Assembly (NCBI RefSeq): GCF_021556435.1
Contig: NZ_JAKGCU010000007.1
Span: 1-64,000 of the forward strand
DNA: 64,000 bases
Origin: Gordonia tangerina
Lineage (GTDB): Bacteria; Actinomycetota; Actinomycetes; Mycobacteriales; Mycobacteriaceae
Direction: 5' to 3'
A model generated the notes under the pieces. That model was not told where the DNA came from and ran no database searches. It was given only the letters and a program-made list of their open reading frames with translations. Position 1 is the first letter of the stretch; each line of letters begins with the position of its first letter. Positions 16,715 through 25,141 of the stretch are shown here, one piece after another. A program made the translations under genes and the position numbers.

Positions 16715-17163
16715 TCAACGGCATCAGCATCCATTCCGTCTATGTCCTCGATCAGGACGCCGCCCTCGACTTCTACGTCGGCACGCTGGGATTCACCGTC
16801 GACACCGACGTCGACATGGGTTTCATGCGATGGCTGACCGTCGCCCTGCCCGCACAGCCGGACCGGTTGATCCTACTGGAGAAGCCGAGTCCGCCCGCGT
16901 TGTCGGAACAGGCCGCGGCCAGGGTGCGCGAACTGGTGGCGCTGGGTGCGATGCCGGTGACCATCCTGTCCACCGACGACTGCCGCGGTACCTACGCCGA
17001 CCTCGCGGCCAAGGGCGTCGAGTTCACCCAGGAACCCATGGACCAGCCTTACGGCATCGACTGCGCGTTCCGCGACCCGTTCGGAAACCAGCTCCGGATG
17101 ACGCAGCCTCCTGCGCAGGAGCGACCCATCACCGACGAGGACATCGCCCGCTGGGCGCCGTGA
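16711..17163 (+). CDS. VOC family (glyoxalase-like) protein
   Basis: 150 residues with the paired beta-alpha-beta-beta-beta fold of the vicinal oxygen chelate superfamily: IHSVYVLDQDAALDFYVGTL at the start and YGIDCAFRDPFGNQLRMTQP near residue 115. Possible metal ligands are His8, Glu in EFTQEPMDQPYG and Glu/Asp further on, but the exact reaction (glyoxalase, dioxygenase, or resistance protein) cannot be assigned. ATG 16711 overlaps the araC-type stop by 4 bp. The adjacent regulator probably controls it. Confidence 0.85.
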   Translation: MINGISIHSVYVLDQDAALDFYVGTLGFTVDTDVDMGFMRWLTVALPAQPDRLILLEKPSPPALSEQAAARVRELVALGAMPVTILSTDDCRGTYADLAAKGVEFTQEPMDQPYGIDCAFRDPFGNQLRMTQPPAQERPITDEDIARWAP

Positions 17164-17283
17164 CGGTCCAGCAGGCCGGGCAGCTGATTCCGCCACTCTG
17201 CGCAAGTTTCCGTGGGAACTGCGGATTTCGGGGGGACGAACAAAAAAGTGGAACCGAATGAGGCGCTGGATAGTCTCATATAT

Positions 17284-18111
17284 ATGCGCGACGACAAGCT
17301 GCTCACCAAGATCGCGGCCCTGCTCCGGCAGGCCGAGGGCACCGACAACCCGCATGAGGCCGAGACCTTCATGCAGGCGGCGCAACGGTTGGCGACCGCG
17401 GCGTCGATCGATCTCGCCGTGGCCCGGTCGCACGATCCGGCGGGGCGGAAGTCCACCGTTCCGGTCTCCAGACAGATCGCGATCGGGGAGAAGGGCAAGC
17501 GTGGGCTGCGGACCTATGTCCAGCTGTTCGTGGCCATCGCGCGGGCCAACGACGTCACTGTCGACGTCGCCGGCAATTCGACGTTCGTGCTCGCCTATGG
17601 TTTCGCTGACGACATCGACACCTGTGAAACCCTCTACACCTCCCTGGTGGTGCAGATGGTGGCGGCCAGCGACGCCTATCTTCGGTCGGGTGCTTACAAG
17701 GGGGAGGAGTTCTCCCGGGTGGTCACCCGGGGCAGCGGGTGGCGTAGTCGCAAGGTGATCGAAACCAAGCCACTGTCACCGATCACCGCGCGTCTGAACT
17801 TCCAGTCCGCTTTCGCCGAACGGATCGGCGAGCGGCTCAACGAGGCCCGGGAGCAGGCGCGCGCCGACGCGCTGAGTGCCGATCCCGACGAGGCGACCCG
17901 GCCGTCGTCGACCGCGGTGGCTTTGCGGGACAAGGAGATCGAGGTCTCCGATTTCTATCGCAGCGAGTCCAAGGCGCGCGGCACGTGGCAACCGTCGAGC
18001 GCCTCGGCGGGCTATTCGGAGGCCGCGCGTCGAGCGGGAGATCGGGCGGGTCGGCGGGCCAGGATCGGCGCCGACCGCGAATTCGGTGGAACGCGGGGCG
18101 CGTTGGAGTGA
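17284..18111 (+). CDS. DUF2786 domain-containing protein
   Basis: 275 residues. The N-terminal 40 residues (LLTKIAALLRQAEGTDNPHEAETFMQAA) are the DUF2786 motif, a short helical domain of unknown function. The middle is mixed alpha/beta; the C-terminal 70 residues are rich in Arg, Ala and Ser. ATG 17284 starts right at the domain; in-frame alternatives lie upstream (17212, 17248), and none has a clear ribosome binding site. The gene ends 5 bp from the convergent yihY-like gene. No function is claimed. Confidence 0.75.
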   Translation: MRDDKLLTKIAALLRQAEGTDNPHEAETFMQAAQRLATAASIDLAVARSHDPAGRKSTVPVSRQIAIGEKGKRGLRTYVQLFVAIARANDVTVDVAGNSTFVLAYGFADDIDTCETLYTSLVVQMVAASDAYLRSGAYKGEEFSRVVTRGSGWRSRKVIETKPLSPITARLNFQSAFAERIGERLNEAREQARADALSADPDEATRPSSTAVALRDKEIEVSDFYRSESKARGTWQPSSASAGYSEAARRAGDRAGRRARIGADREFGGTRGALE

Positions 18112-18116
18112 GTGGC

Positions 18117-19076
18117 TCAGTCGTCCGACGCCGGGCCGGGCTGTGCCTCGATCAGGTCGTCGAGGGCCTCCGGGCGCGGTGGGTACGGTCGGGGCGCGCC
18201 GAAGTGGCGACGAATCCACGCGCCGACGGGGCCCTGGTCGCAGGTCAGCGAGTGCGTCACGATGGTGCAGACCACCACGATGCCGGCGAAGAAGAACAGC
18301 CAGCTGATCGCGGCGAACACCAGTCCGAGGGTGCCGAAATGCTGGGTGGTCTCGCTCATGATGGTCGGCAGCGCGATGCGGGTGCCCACCAGGAAGACGG
18401 TGATGAATGCGCCGGTCACCACTCCGTTGAGGGCGAGCAGACGCATGGGCACCTGACCGGACACCAACAGCCGGGGCAGCAAGGTGAACATGAGCGACCA
18501 GATCACGAACGTGGCGGCCACCTCGAGGATCACGCCGACGACACCGTAGGCCCCGAACGTGATCCCGGTGAAGTTGATGCCGTGCAGGTTCGCCGAAAAG
18601 CCCTGGGCGACAACCCCGACGGGAAGCAGGAGGATCACTACCACCCAGCGCCACCAGCCGGACAACGGCAGTTTGGTGACCTGCCAGATCGACGTGTACA
18701 TCCGGCCCATGGCCCGCGACAGCGATGTCGCGCCACCGATCACCATCAACGCACCCAGCAAACCGAAGGCGGTCACCGAGTCGGGTGCCGTCGTATCGGC
18801 GACATCGACCTGATCGGTGTTGATGCCCAGGTCGCCGAGGGCGTCGGTGACGAGATCGTTGTCAGGGAAGGCCGCCAGCAGGATCACCATCGGCAACACC
18901 GCGGTGAAGGCCTGCGCGGCCAGCGTCATCGCGCGGTCGGTGATGTCGTTGACTGCGAGGTCGCGCAGAACCCGCAGCACCAGGCCTGCGCCGGGGACGG
19001 CGAGTGCGCGTTCGGTGACGGTGGCCGTGCGCGCCCGGACCCGGGTGCCCAGCGATGGAGAGCTCACCGCCCACAC
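18117..19076 (-). CDS. YihY/BrkB family membrane protein
   Basis: 319 residues with about six hydrophobic helices, typical of the YihY/virulence factor BrkB family. Conserved positions include DRAMTLAAQAFTAVLPMVIL near residue 47, GGATSLSRAMGRMYTSIW near 115, and a last helix pair around 255-280. The family was once called ribonuclease BN by mistake; its true role is unknown, with transport or envelope functions proposed. GTG 19076 is used; GTG 19067 (VSSPSL) is an equally good start. The C-terminus is cytoplasmic, proline-rich and acidic. Confidence 0.85.
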   Translation of the reverse strand: MWAVSSPSLGTRVRARTATVTERALAVPGAGLVLRVLRDLAVNDITDRAMTLAAQAFTAVLPMVILLAAFPDNDLVTDALGDLGINTDQVDVADTTAPDSVTAFGLLGALMVIGGATSLSRAMGRMYTSIWQVTKLPLSGWWRWVVVILLLPVGVVAQGFSANLHGINFTGITFGAYGVVGVILEVAATFVIWSLMFTLLPRLLVSGQVPMRLLALNGVVTGAFITVFLVGTRIALPTIMSETTQHFGTLGLVFAAISWLFFFAGIVVVCTIVTHSLTCDQGPVGAWIRRHFGAPRPYPPRPEALDDLIEAQPGPASDD

Positions 19077-19168
19077 CTCCGTTCCGCGCGGCCGGGTGAC
19101 ATCGGGTCCGCCGGTCAGATGGTAGTTCGTCGGGGCCGCTGGCGACCGGTGGGCCGACCGGAGACGCG

Positions 19169-19687
19169 GTGACCGGCCAGTCGGGGCACACCCCCCGCGA
19201 CGTCGGTCGGGCGCGTTTCTACGCCGCGGAGCGGCTCGTGCTCGGCATGTTCGACCGGGCGGGATCGAACCGCACCGTGCAGCTGGCGGGCACTGAACTC
19301 ACCCTGCCGGCCGAGGCCCGATTCGCCTCGGTGGAGTCGGTGCGCGACCACGTGATCCGGGTCCTCGACCTGCCCGGGGTGCGGGAGCGGTTCGATCGGG
19401 CGAGCCAACCGGTCACGGTCCGCGAACGGCGCGGGCACCGCTCCGCGCACTACGAGTCGATGTCGGGGCAGGTGCCCCAGATCGCGATCCCGTCGGCGAC
19501 CGGGGGACGCTGGGCGTTGCGCGAACTCGTCGTCCTGCACGAGATCGCCCATCACCTCGACGACCCGGCCACCCCGGCACACGGCCGGAGTTTCGCGATC
19601 ACGCTGACCGATCTCGTCGGACTCGTGCTGGGGCCCGAGGCCGGGCTCGTCTATCGCGTTGTGCTCTCCGACAGCGACGTGCTGTGA
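19169..19687 (+). CDS. Putative zinc metallohydrolase (TIGR04338-like)
   Basis: 172 residues. The zinc-protease-like HEIAHH motif is at residues 124-129, followed by HGRSFAITLTDLV, where a third ligand could lie. The length and the QIAIPSATGGRWALRELVVL lead-in fit the actinobacterial family named TIGR04338. Substrate unknown; no signal peptide, so it is probably cytoplasmic. Its 3' end overlaps the 3' end of the opposite-strand tetR gene by 37 bp. Confidence 0.75.
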   Translation: MTGQSGHTPRDVGRARFYAAERLVLGMFDRAGSNRTVQLAGTELTLPAEARFASVESVRDHVIRVLDLPGVRERFDRASQPVTVRERRGHRSAHYESMSGQVPQIAIPSATGGRWALRELVVLHEIAHHLDDPATPAHGRSFAITLTDLVGLVLGPEAGLVYRVVLSDSDVL

Positions 19688-20274
19688 CGCTCGCCGAAGC
19701 CGGCGTCGAGCACGTCGACGGCGCGCTCGAGCTGGGTCCACAGCGAGCCGTCGGCACCCTCGCGGAACCACTGCTCGATGCCGACGGTGAGCGCGTCGGC
19801 CACGCAACGCCCCTGGATGCGGGCGGTCAGCGGTGCGGTGCCGGCGGCCGCGATCGCATCCCCTAGGGCGGTGCCGATCGAGGCGACCAGCTCGGCCAGC
19901 GCGGCGCGTAGCTCGCGGTCGGAGTCGATGATGCGTAGCTTGCGGACCGCCAGGTGCATCGCCGCGTCGTCGACCGCGACGTCGGCCTCGCGCAGCGCCA
20001 ACCGGATCGCGTCGAGCACCGGCCGGGACCGCACGAGCTCGCCGAAGGCGGCGATCGCCACCTCATCCATCTCGTCGTAGAGCACCACGCCCTGTTTGCT
20101 ACCGAAGTACCGGTAGACCGACCGTTCGCCGACCTCGGCCGCCTGCGCGATCTCGGTCATCGTGACCGAGCCGTAGCCACGTTCGTCGAACAGGTCCAGC
20201 GCGACTCGCTGGATGTGCGCCATGGCGCGGACGCGGTTGCGGGAGCGCAGATCGTGCTGAGGGGATCGGTCCAT
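19651..20274 (-). CDS. TetR family repressor of the adjacent ABC exporter (RaaS-like)
   Basis: 207 residues from ATG 20274, with AAGGAACC upstream. The helix-turn-helix GYGSVTMTEIAQAAEVGERS VYRYF (residues about 30-55) is typical TetR; the C-terminal ligand domain is divergent. It is transcribed away from an ATPase-permease pair. In M. tuberculosis the same three families form Rv1219c (RaaS), Rv1218c and Rv1217c, a drug-efflux locus repressed by RaaS. The partner ATPase here has the same length as Rv1218c. Orthology is inferred, not tested; in Mycobacterium the regulator is co-directional. Confidence 0.8.
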   Translation of the reverse strand: MDRSPQHDLRSRNRVRAMAHIQRVALDLFDERGYGSVTMTEIAQAAEVGERSVYRYFGSKQGVVLYDEMDEVAIAAFGELVRSRPVLDAIRLALREADVAVDDAAMHLAVRKLRIIDSDRELRAALAELVASIGTALGDAIAAAGTAPLTARIQGRCVADALTVGIEQWFREGADGSLWTQLERAVDVLDAGFGERHSTSLSESTTR

Positions 20275-20307
20275 CGGGTTCCTTCTGTCTGCCACCTACC
20301 GTACAGT

Positions 20308-20333
20308 CACTGCCAAGTGGCGGGCACTGCCAA
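20308..20333. promoter_or_regulatory. Candidate operator: CACTGCCAA direct repeat between tetR and ABC genes
   Basis: CACTGCCAA occurs at 20308-20316 and 20325-20333, 17 bp apart, in the 72-bp divergent region. TACAGT lies just upstream (20302). This is the likeliest place for the TetR protein to bind both promoters. Confidence 0.45.
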
Positions 20334-20346
20334 TTGGAGGTCGGAG

Positions 20347-21282
20347 ATGGATCTGGTCGTCGATGTCGAGGGGTTGACCAAGTCGTTCGGGCGCGCGCGT
20401 GCGCTCGATGGCCTGGATCTGGCCGTGCAGCCGGGCCGTGTGCACGGCTTTCTCGGTCCCAACGGGGCCGGCAAGTCGACCACCATCCGGACCGTGCTCG
20501 GGCTGATCCGCGCCGACACGGGCCGGGTGCGGCTGTTCGGTGCCGACCCGTGGTCGGATGCGGTGCGGCTGCACCGCCGGATGGCCTATGTCCCCGGTGA
20601 CGTCGCGCTGTGGCCGGATCTGACCGGTGGCGAATGCATCGACATCCTGGCCGCCGGCGGCGCGGGTCTGGACGAACGCCGTCGAGCGGACTTCGTCGAG
20701 CGCTTCTCTCTCGACCAGAGCAAGAAGGTCGACGAATACTCCAAGGGCAACCGGCAGAAGGTCGCGCTCATCGCCGCGCTCGCGTCGGATGCGGAGTTCC
20801 TCATCTTCGATGAACCGACCTCGGGTCTGGATCCGCTGATGGAAGAGGTGTTCCAGGAGGCCGTTCGTGAGCGGGTCACCGCGGGCGCAACGGTGCTGCT
20901 GTCGAGCCACATCCTCGCCGAGGTGGAGGCCCTGAGCGACGAGGTCACCATCATCCGCGACGGAAAGACGGTGCGCTCGGGGGGTCTCGACGAACTGCGG
21001 CGCGGATCGCGCACGCACGTGCAGGCGCGGACGCGGCGTCGCCCCGACGGCCTGGGCACCCTCGACGACGTGGTGCACTTGCAGGTCACCGAGTCCGGCG
21101 GTCATCAAGCGGACGCCGGCATCGACGTTCGCTTCGACGTCGGCAGCGCCTCGCTGGAGTCCGCGCTCGATGCGGTGCTGGCTGCGGGCGTCACCTCGAT
21201 CACGGTGCGCCCACCCAGCCTCGACGAACTGTTCCTGAGCTCTTACAGCGCCACCGGCGACACCGCAGACGCACCGTCATGA
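20347..21282 (+). CDS. ABC exporter ATP-binding protein (Rv1218c-like)
   Basis: 311 residues. Walker A GPNGAGKST near residue 38, signature-like YSKGNRQK near 135 (in place of LSGGQ), Walker B FLIFDEPTSGLDP near 158, and an H-loop in LLSSHILAEVE. The C-terminal 90 residues form the extra domain seen in antibiotic-exporting DrrA-type ATPases. ATG 20347 has GGAGGTCGGAG upstream. It overlaps the permease start by 4 bp. Together they should form a drug or antimicrobial exporter; in Mycobacterium the homologue was first annotated for tetronasin transport. Confidence 0.9.
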   Translation: MDLVVDVEGLTKSFGRARALDGLDLAVQPGRVHGFLGPNGAGKSTTIRTVLGLIRADTGRVRLFGADPWSDAVRLHRRMAYVPGDVALWPDLTGGECIDILAAGGAGLDERRRADFVERFSLDQSKKVDEYSKGNRQKVALIAALASDAEFLIFDEPTSGLDPLMEEVFQEAVRERVTAGATVLLSSHILAEVEALSDEVTIIRDGKTVRSGGLDELRRGSRTHVQARTRRRPDGLGTLDDVVHLQVTESGGHQADAGIDVRFDVGSASLESALDAVLAAGVTSITVRPPSLDELFLSSYSATGDTADAPS

Positions 21283-22913
21283 CCGCCACACTCGACACGC
21301 GCCCGCACGCCCCCACCCCACGAGTCCCGGGCGGCGGCGTCGGGGCGATGCTGCGGCTGCAGGCGCGCACCGGATGGAAGGTGTATCTCGCGTGGGTCGC
21401 CGGCCTGATCGCGGGATATGCTGCCACGATCGTCGCGATCGACGGGCTCTACGGCACCCCCGAACTGCTGGCCACCTACGGTGCCGCGGTCGGTGATGAT
21501 GCCGCCATCGCAGCCATCAACGGGACCCCGTACGGCGCCGACACGCTAGGCGGTGTGGCCGCCAACGAGTTCGCGTTCATCGCCGCGATCGCCTTCCCGT
21601 TGATGGCGACGCACCTCGTGGTGCGGTTCACCCGCGCCCCGGAGGAGTCCGGCCTGCTCGAACTGATGCGGTCCCGATCGGTCGCCTCGTGGGCACCGCA
21701 TGTGGCGGCCGTCATCGGGTCGATCGTCGCTTTCGGGTTGGTGGCGGCCGGTATGTTCGTCACCCTGCTCGCCGAAGGGGTGCCCGCCGAACGCGGGCTG
21801 CTCTACGTGCTGTCACTGTTCGGGCTCGGCGCAGTCTGGACCGGGCTCGCACTGTGTGCGGCGCAATGGTTACGCCGCGCGCGTCGTGTCTACACCGTCA
21901 GTCTGATCCTGTTGGGACTGGCATATGCGGCCCGTGCCATCGGCGACGTCGGCGACAACGCGTGGAAGTGGTTGTCGCCGCTGGCCTGGCAGCAGGAGAC
22001 CCGGCCCTTCGCCGACGACATGCGATGGTGGCCGTTGCTGCTGGCCGCGGCGGTCGCCGCAGTGCTGATCGCGTTCGGCGTGCGGAGTTCGGCCACCCGG
22101 GACCTCGGTTCCGGTCTGGTGGCCGCGCGTCCCGGTCCGGTGCGAGCCACCGAGCACAAGCGGTCGATCCCGTTGCGGGCGATCGGAGAGCACCGCGGAG
22201 CGATCATCGGCTGGACCATCGGGGGTCTGGCCGTGGCGGTGATCTTCGGCAGTCTGGCCCAGCAAGTCGCCGACGCGGTGGCCGGCAATCCGCAGATCGC
22301 ACAGGCCTTCGGTGCCGACGACGACTCGCACGGCATCGACACCTACCTCTCGTTGACGATGCTCATCCTCGCGCTGATGGCCGCCGGATACGTGATCACC
22401 GCGATCGGTCGCCTGCGCGGCGACGAGCGCACCGGGCTGTTGGAAGTCGTGCTGGCCCAGGCGGTGTCGCGGGTGCAGTGGATCGGCACACAGCTGGCGG
22501 TGATCCTGGTCGGGCTGGTGCTGGTGCTGCTGGTGCCGAGCGTGGGGCTCGGTGCGGCGGTCGCGGTGCAGGTCGACGATGCGGGCGAGATCGGCAACAA
22601 CCTGCTGGCCGGGCTCGCCTATCTGCCGGCGGTGGCCGTCTTCGCCGCGGTGTCGGTGGCACTGTTCGGCTGGCTGCCACGGGCGCAACCGGCCGTGTGG
22701 GGGCTGCTCGGGTACGCCACCTTCATCGGGTTTCTCGGCGGCAGTCTCGACTGGCCGGAGTGGCTCCTGCGGATCTCGCCGCTCTACGCGGTGGGGGCGG
22801 TACCGGCCGCCGATGCGTCGGGTACCGCCGTCGTGGTGCTCACGGTGCTCACCGTGGCTCTGCTGGCCGCTGGGGTGATCGGTTTCCGACGGCGCGACGT
22901 GCCACATCCGTGA
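21279..22913 (+). CDS. ABC exporter permease (Rv1217c-like)
   Basis: 544 residues with about twelve hydrophobic segments in two halves (first at residues 30-52, last ending near 538), the doubled layout of tetronasin-type permeases. The N-terminal 25 residues are polar and proline-rich. ATG 21279 lies inside the ATPase stop (ATGA), so the two are coupled. Length is close to Rv1217c. Inner-membrane location is certain from composition; the substrate is not known. Confidence 0.87.
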   Translation: MTATLDTRPHAPTPRVPGGGVGAMLRLQARTGWKVYLAWVAGLIAGYAATIVAIDGLYGTPELLATYGAAVGDDAAIAAINGTPYGADTLGGVAANEFAFIAAIAFPLMATHLVVRFTRAPEESGLLELMRSRSVASWAPHVAAVIGSIVAFGLVAAGMFVTLLAEGVPAERGLLYVLSLFGLGAVWTGLALCAAQWLRRARRVYTVSLILLGLAYAARAIGDVGDNAWKWLSPLAWQQETRPFADDMRWWPLLLAAAVAAVLIAFGVRSSATRDLGSGLVAARPGPVRATEHKRSIPLRAIGEHRGAIIGWTIGGLAVAVIFGSLAQQVADAVAGNPQIAQAFGADDDSHGIDTYLSLTMLILALMAAGYVITAIGRLRGDERTGLLEVVLAQAVSRVQWIGTQLAVILVGLVLVLLVPSVGLGAAVAVQVDDAGEIGNNLLAGLAYLPAVAVFAAVSVALFGWLPRAQPAVWGLLGYATFIGFLGGSLDWPEWLLRISPLYAVGAVPAADASGTAVVVLTVLTVALLAAGVIGFRRRDVPHP

Positions 22914-22949
22914 CACGCCGCCCGCCGGGACGTCGGTGAACCCGGGTTG

Positions 22950-24968
22950 TTACAACTGCCCGCCCGCGCAGAACGTCAGGTAGCTCGGGTGGCGCGGATC
23001 GAGGACGAGGCGCTGGCGGCGGCCACGGGCCTTGATCAGGTCGGGCACCACGGTGAGATACCGGGGGAAGCTGGCCGCGTACACATCGACCCGCAGCCGG
23101 TGGCCGGTGTCGAGGATGGCGTCGGTCGGCACCAGGTCGACATCGATGCGCACCGGTTCGTCGGCAGGAACCGGCAGCTTGCGCTTGTACGACAGGTAGT
23201 GATGCGCCGACAGCAGGCTACCGTCGGCGGCGTAGGTCGACTTCGATTCGTCGAGCGCCCGATTCGACGCCGACAACGCGCCGTTGGTCAGCACCGTCGA
23301 TGTCCCGTCGGGGGCGACGTCGTTCACCGTCACCGCCCAGATCGCCTCGTGGGCGGTGGTGGCCACGTTGAGCCGCAGGTTCATCGGTCCGCTGATAGTG
23401 GTGGGTTCGGCGACCGGCTCGGTGCTGAACGAGAGCCCGCCGCGTTCCTGATACCGGGCATCGACGGTGAACGTCGGTCCCAACGCCATCGCCGCGCCCG
23501 CGGTCACCTGGGTCATGTCCCGCGACATCGCGCCACGGATGTCGGCGCGCACGTGCAGCGACGTGAGATGGTCGACGGGTTCGTGGCTCAGCGTGCCGTC
23601 GTGCACTGCATGCTCGGCCGAGCCCGACGGACTGTTGTGCAGGTAGAGACGCTGCGTGCGCACCCCGGCCCGCGGGAAACTGTGCCCGGAGGTCCACGAA
23701 CCGCCCTGCTGCAGCATGGTCACCGGGCCGTAGTACTCGACCCCGTTGCGGTGTCCCTTCAGCCACCGGTCGAACCAGGCGCGTTCGAGGACGTCGAGCC
23801 GTGGTGGCGAGCTCTTGCCGCCATAGCCCGATCCGACGTCGAGGTGGTAGCCGTCGCCGACCAGCATCTGCTTGCGGCCCGGCTCCATCTGTAGCCGTTC
23901 ATAGATCCCGGTTGCGCTGCGTCCGAACAGGTCGTGCCAGGCGCCGACGGTGAAGGTGGGTACCTCGATGCGGTCGACCTGCGGATCGCGTTCGTCGAAG
24001 TAGGGATCGTCGAAGATGCGGTCGTCGCGGGCGGTGAGGAATCCCCACAGCAGCGATCCGATCTCGGTGGCCGGTGACTTGATGCGGTCGCGCGCCCATC
24101 GCGCGGTGTCGCCGCGCAGGAGGTCGTGGATGGGACTCGATGGATTGGGCACCCATTTGAGCAGGTTCACCGCCGACAACCAGGTCGGGATGAACGCCGA
24201 CGGCATGCCGCCGGTGATGTAGATGTCGCGGACGATGTCGTCGCAGCCCTCCACGGCGAAGACGGCCTTCAACGCGGCGGGGCGTTTGTCGGCGGCCTGC
24301 AACGAGTTGATCGCCGAGTACGACCATCCGGCGAGGCCGACGGTGCCGTCGCACCAGTCCTGCTCAGATGTCCAGTCGATGATCTCCACCGAATCCTGTT
24401 GTTCGCGCTCACCCAGGATCTGCCACTTGCCCTGGCTGGCGCCGGTGCCACGGACGTCGACGATGACCTGGACGTAGCCGCTACGCACCAGGTTGCGGTT
24501 GATGCCGAAGACGTCGAAGACGCCGCCGGACAGCGTCTTTGTGAGGGTGGTGAGCCCTTCGAGGCCGGTGCCACCGGCATCGATGGAGGCCGACGCGGTG
24601 CGTAGCGCCTTGCCGAGTAGCGGGGCGTGCAGCGTGTGGTCGAGGGCGTCGACGGCCAGCCGGTTGTAGGGGTTGATGTTGATGACGGCCGGATACGGGG
24701 TCAGCACGGTCTGACCGAAGCGGTTGGCCGGACGCACGACGGTTGCCCGCAGCCGGACCCCGTCGGACATGGTGAGCACGATGTCGCGCTGGATGGACAC
24801 CCGCGGATAGAGAGACTTGCCGTCGACCTGCTCACGCCACCGGATGGCGTCGGCGCCACCCGTGGGATCGCCGAGCGGAAGGGAACCGAAATGCGGTGCC
24901 CCGAGCCGCCCGGTCCGGCGCCGCGCCGGTTGTACGGTCTGTTCTGGCTGGTCCAACCGGTACGTCAT
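22950..24968 (-). CDS. CocE/NonD family hydrolase (X-Pro dipeptidyl-peptidase S15-like)
   Basis: 672 residues. The alpha/beta-hydrolase core of the S15/CocE family: an early MSDGVRLRATVVRP, the nucleophile elbow GWSYSA near residue 216, an acid region in VGAWHDLFGRSATG, and a histidine region in VGDGYHLDVG. The C-terminal third is the jelly-roll domain of this family (LRLNVATTAHEAIW, LDTGHRLRVDVYAASFPRYL). Family members hydrolyse esters or amides, such as cocaine esterase; the substrate is not predictable. No clear signal peptide. An unusual inverted repeat covers its start codon (24968-25001). Confidence 0.87.
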   Translation of the reverse strand: MTYRLDQPEQTVQPARRRTGRLGAPHFGSLPLGDPTGGADAIRWREQVDGKSLYPRVSIQRDIVLTMSDGVRLRATVVRPANRFGQTVLTPYPAVININPYNRLAVDALDHTLHAPLLGKALRTASASIDAGGTGLEGLTTLTKTLSGGVFDVFGINRNLVRSGYVQVIVDVRGTGASQGKWQILGEREQQDSVEIIDWTSEQDWCDGTVGLAGWSYSAINSLQAADKRPAALKAVFAVEGCDDIVRDIYITGGMPSAFIPTWLSAVNLLKWVPNPSSPIHDLLRGDTARWARDRIKSPATEIGSLLWGFLTARDDRIFDDPYFDERDPQVDRIEVPTFTVGAWHDLFGRSATGIYERLQMEPGRKQMLVGDGYHLDVGSGYGGKSSPPRLDVLERAWFDRWLKGHRNGVEYYGPVTMLQQGGSWTSGHSFPRAGVRTQRLYLHNSPSGSAEHAVHDGTLSHEPVDHLTSLHVRADIRGAMSRDMTQVTAGAAMALGPTFTVDARYQERGGLSFSTEPVAEPTTISGPMNLRLNVATTAHEAIWAVTVNDVAPDGTSTVLTNGALSASNRALDESKSTYAADGSLLSAHHYLSYKRKLPVPADEPVRIDVDLVPTDAILDTGHRLRVDVYAASFPRYLTVVPDLIKARGRRQRLVLDPRHPSYLTFCAGGQL

Positions 24969-25001
24969 GGTGCATCACCCTGCCTCTGGCGTGATGCACC
25001 A
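24968..25001 (-). promoter_or_regulatory. 11-bp inverted repeat spanning the start region of the CocE-type gene
   Basis: On the minus strand, TGGTGCATCAC (25001-24991) and GTGATGCACCA (24978-24968) pair perfectly around a 12-nt loop, GCCAGAGGCAGG. The A of the start ATG is the last stem base and the only purine-rich Shine-Dalgarno-like sequence (AGAGG/CAGGG) lies in or at the loop. It may act as an RNA switch or as a DNA operator. Confidence 0.6.
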
Positions 25002-25060
25002 CCGATGTCCCGCGGGCATCATCGCCTGCTCGTCGTCGACACCTGCTGTGTGCCGACCGA

Positions 25061-25102
25061 CGAGGTGAGACCCACACCACTGGTGTGGCGTTCGTCACCT
25101 CG
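25061..25102. promoter_or_regulatory. Nested inverted repeats between GH76 and CocE-type genes
   Basis: CCACACCA and TGGTGTGG flank a single C (25072-25088, a 17-bp palindrome). Outside it CGAGGTGA (25061-25068) and TCACCTCG (25095-25102) pair again. On the minus strand this follows the GH76 stop and precedes the CocE start by 92 bp, so it could be a terminator or an operator. Confidence 0.55.
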
Positions 25103-25141
25103 CCGGACGAGAATAGCTCAGCGCTGATATCGGATCGCTAA

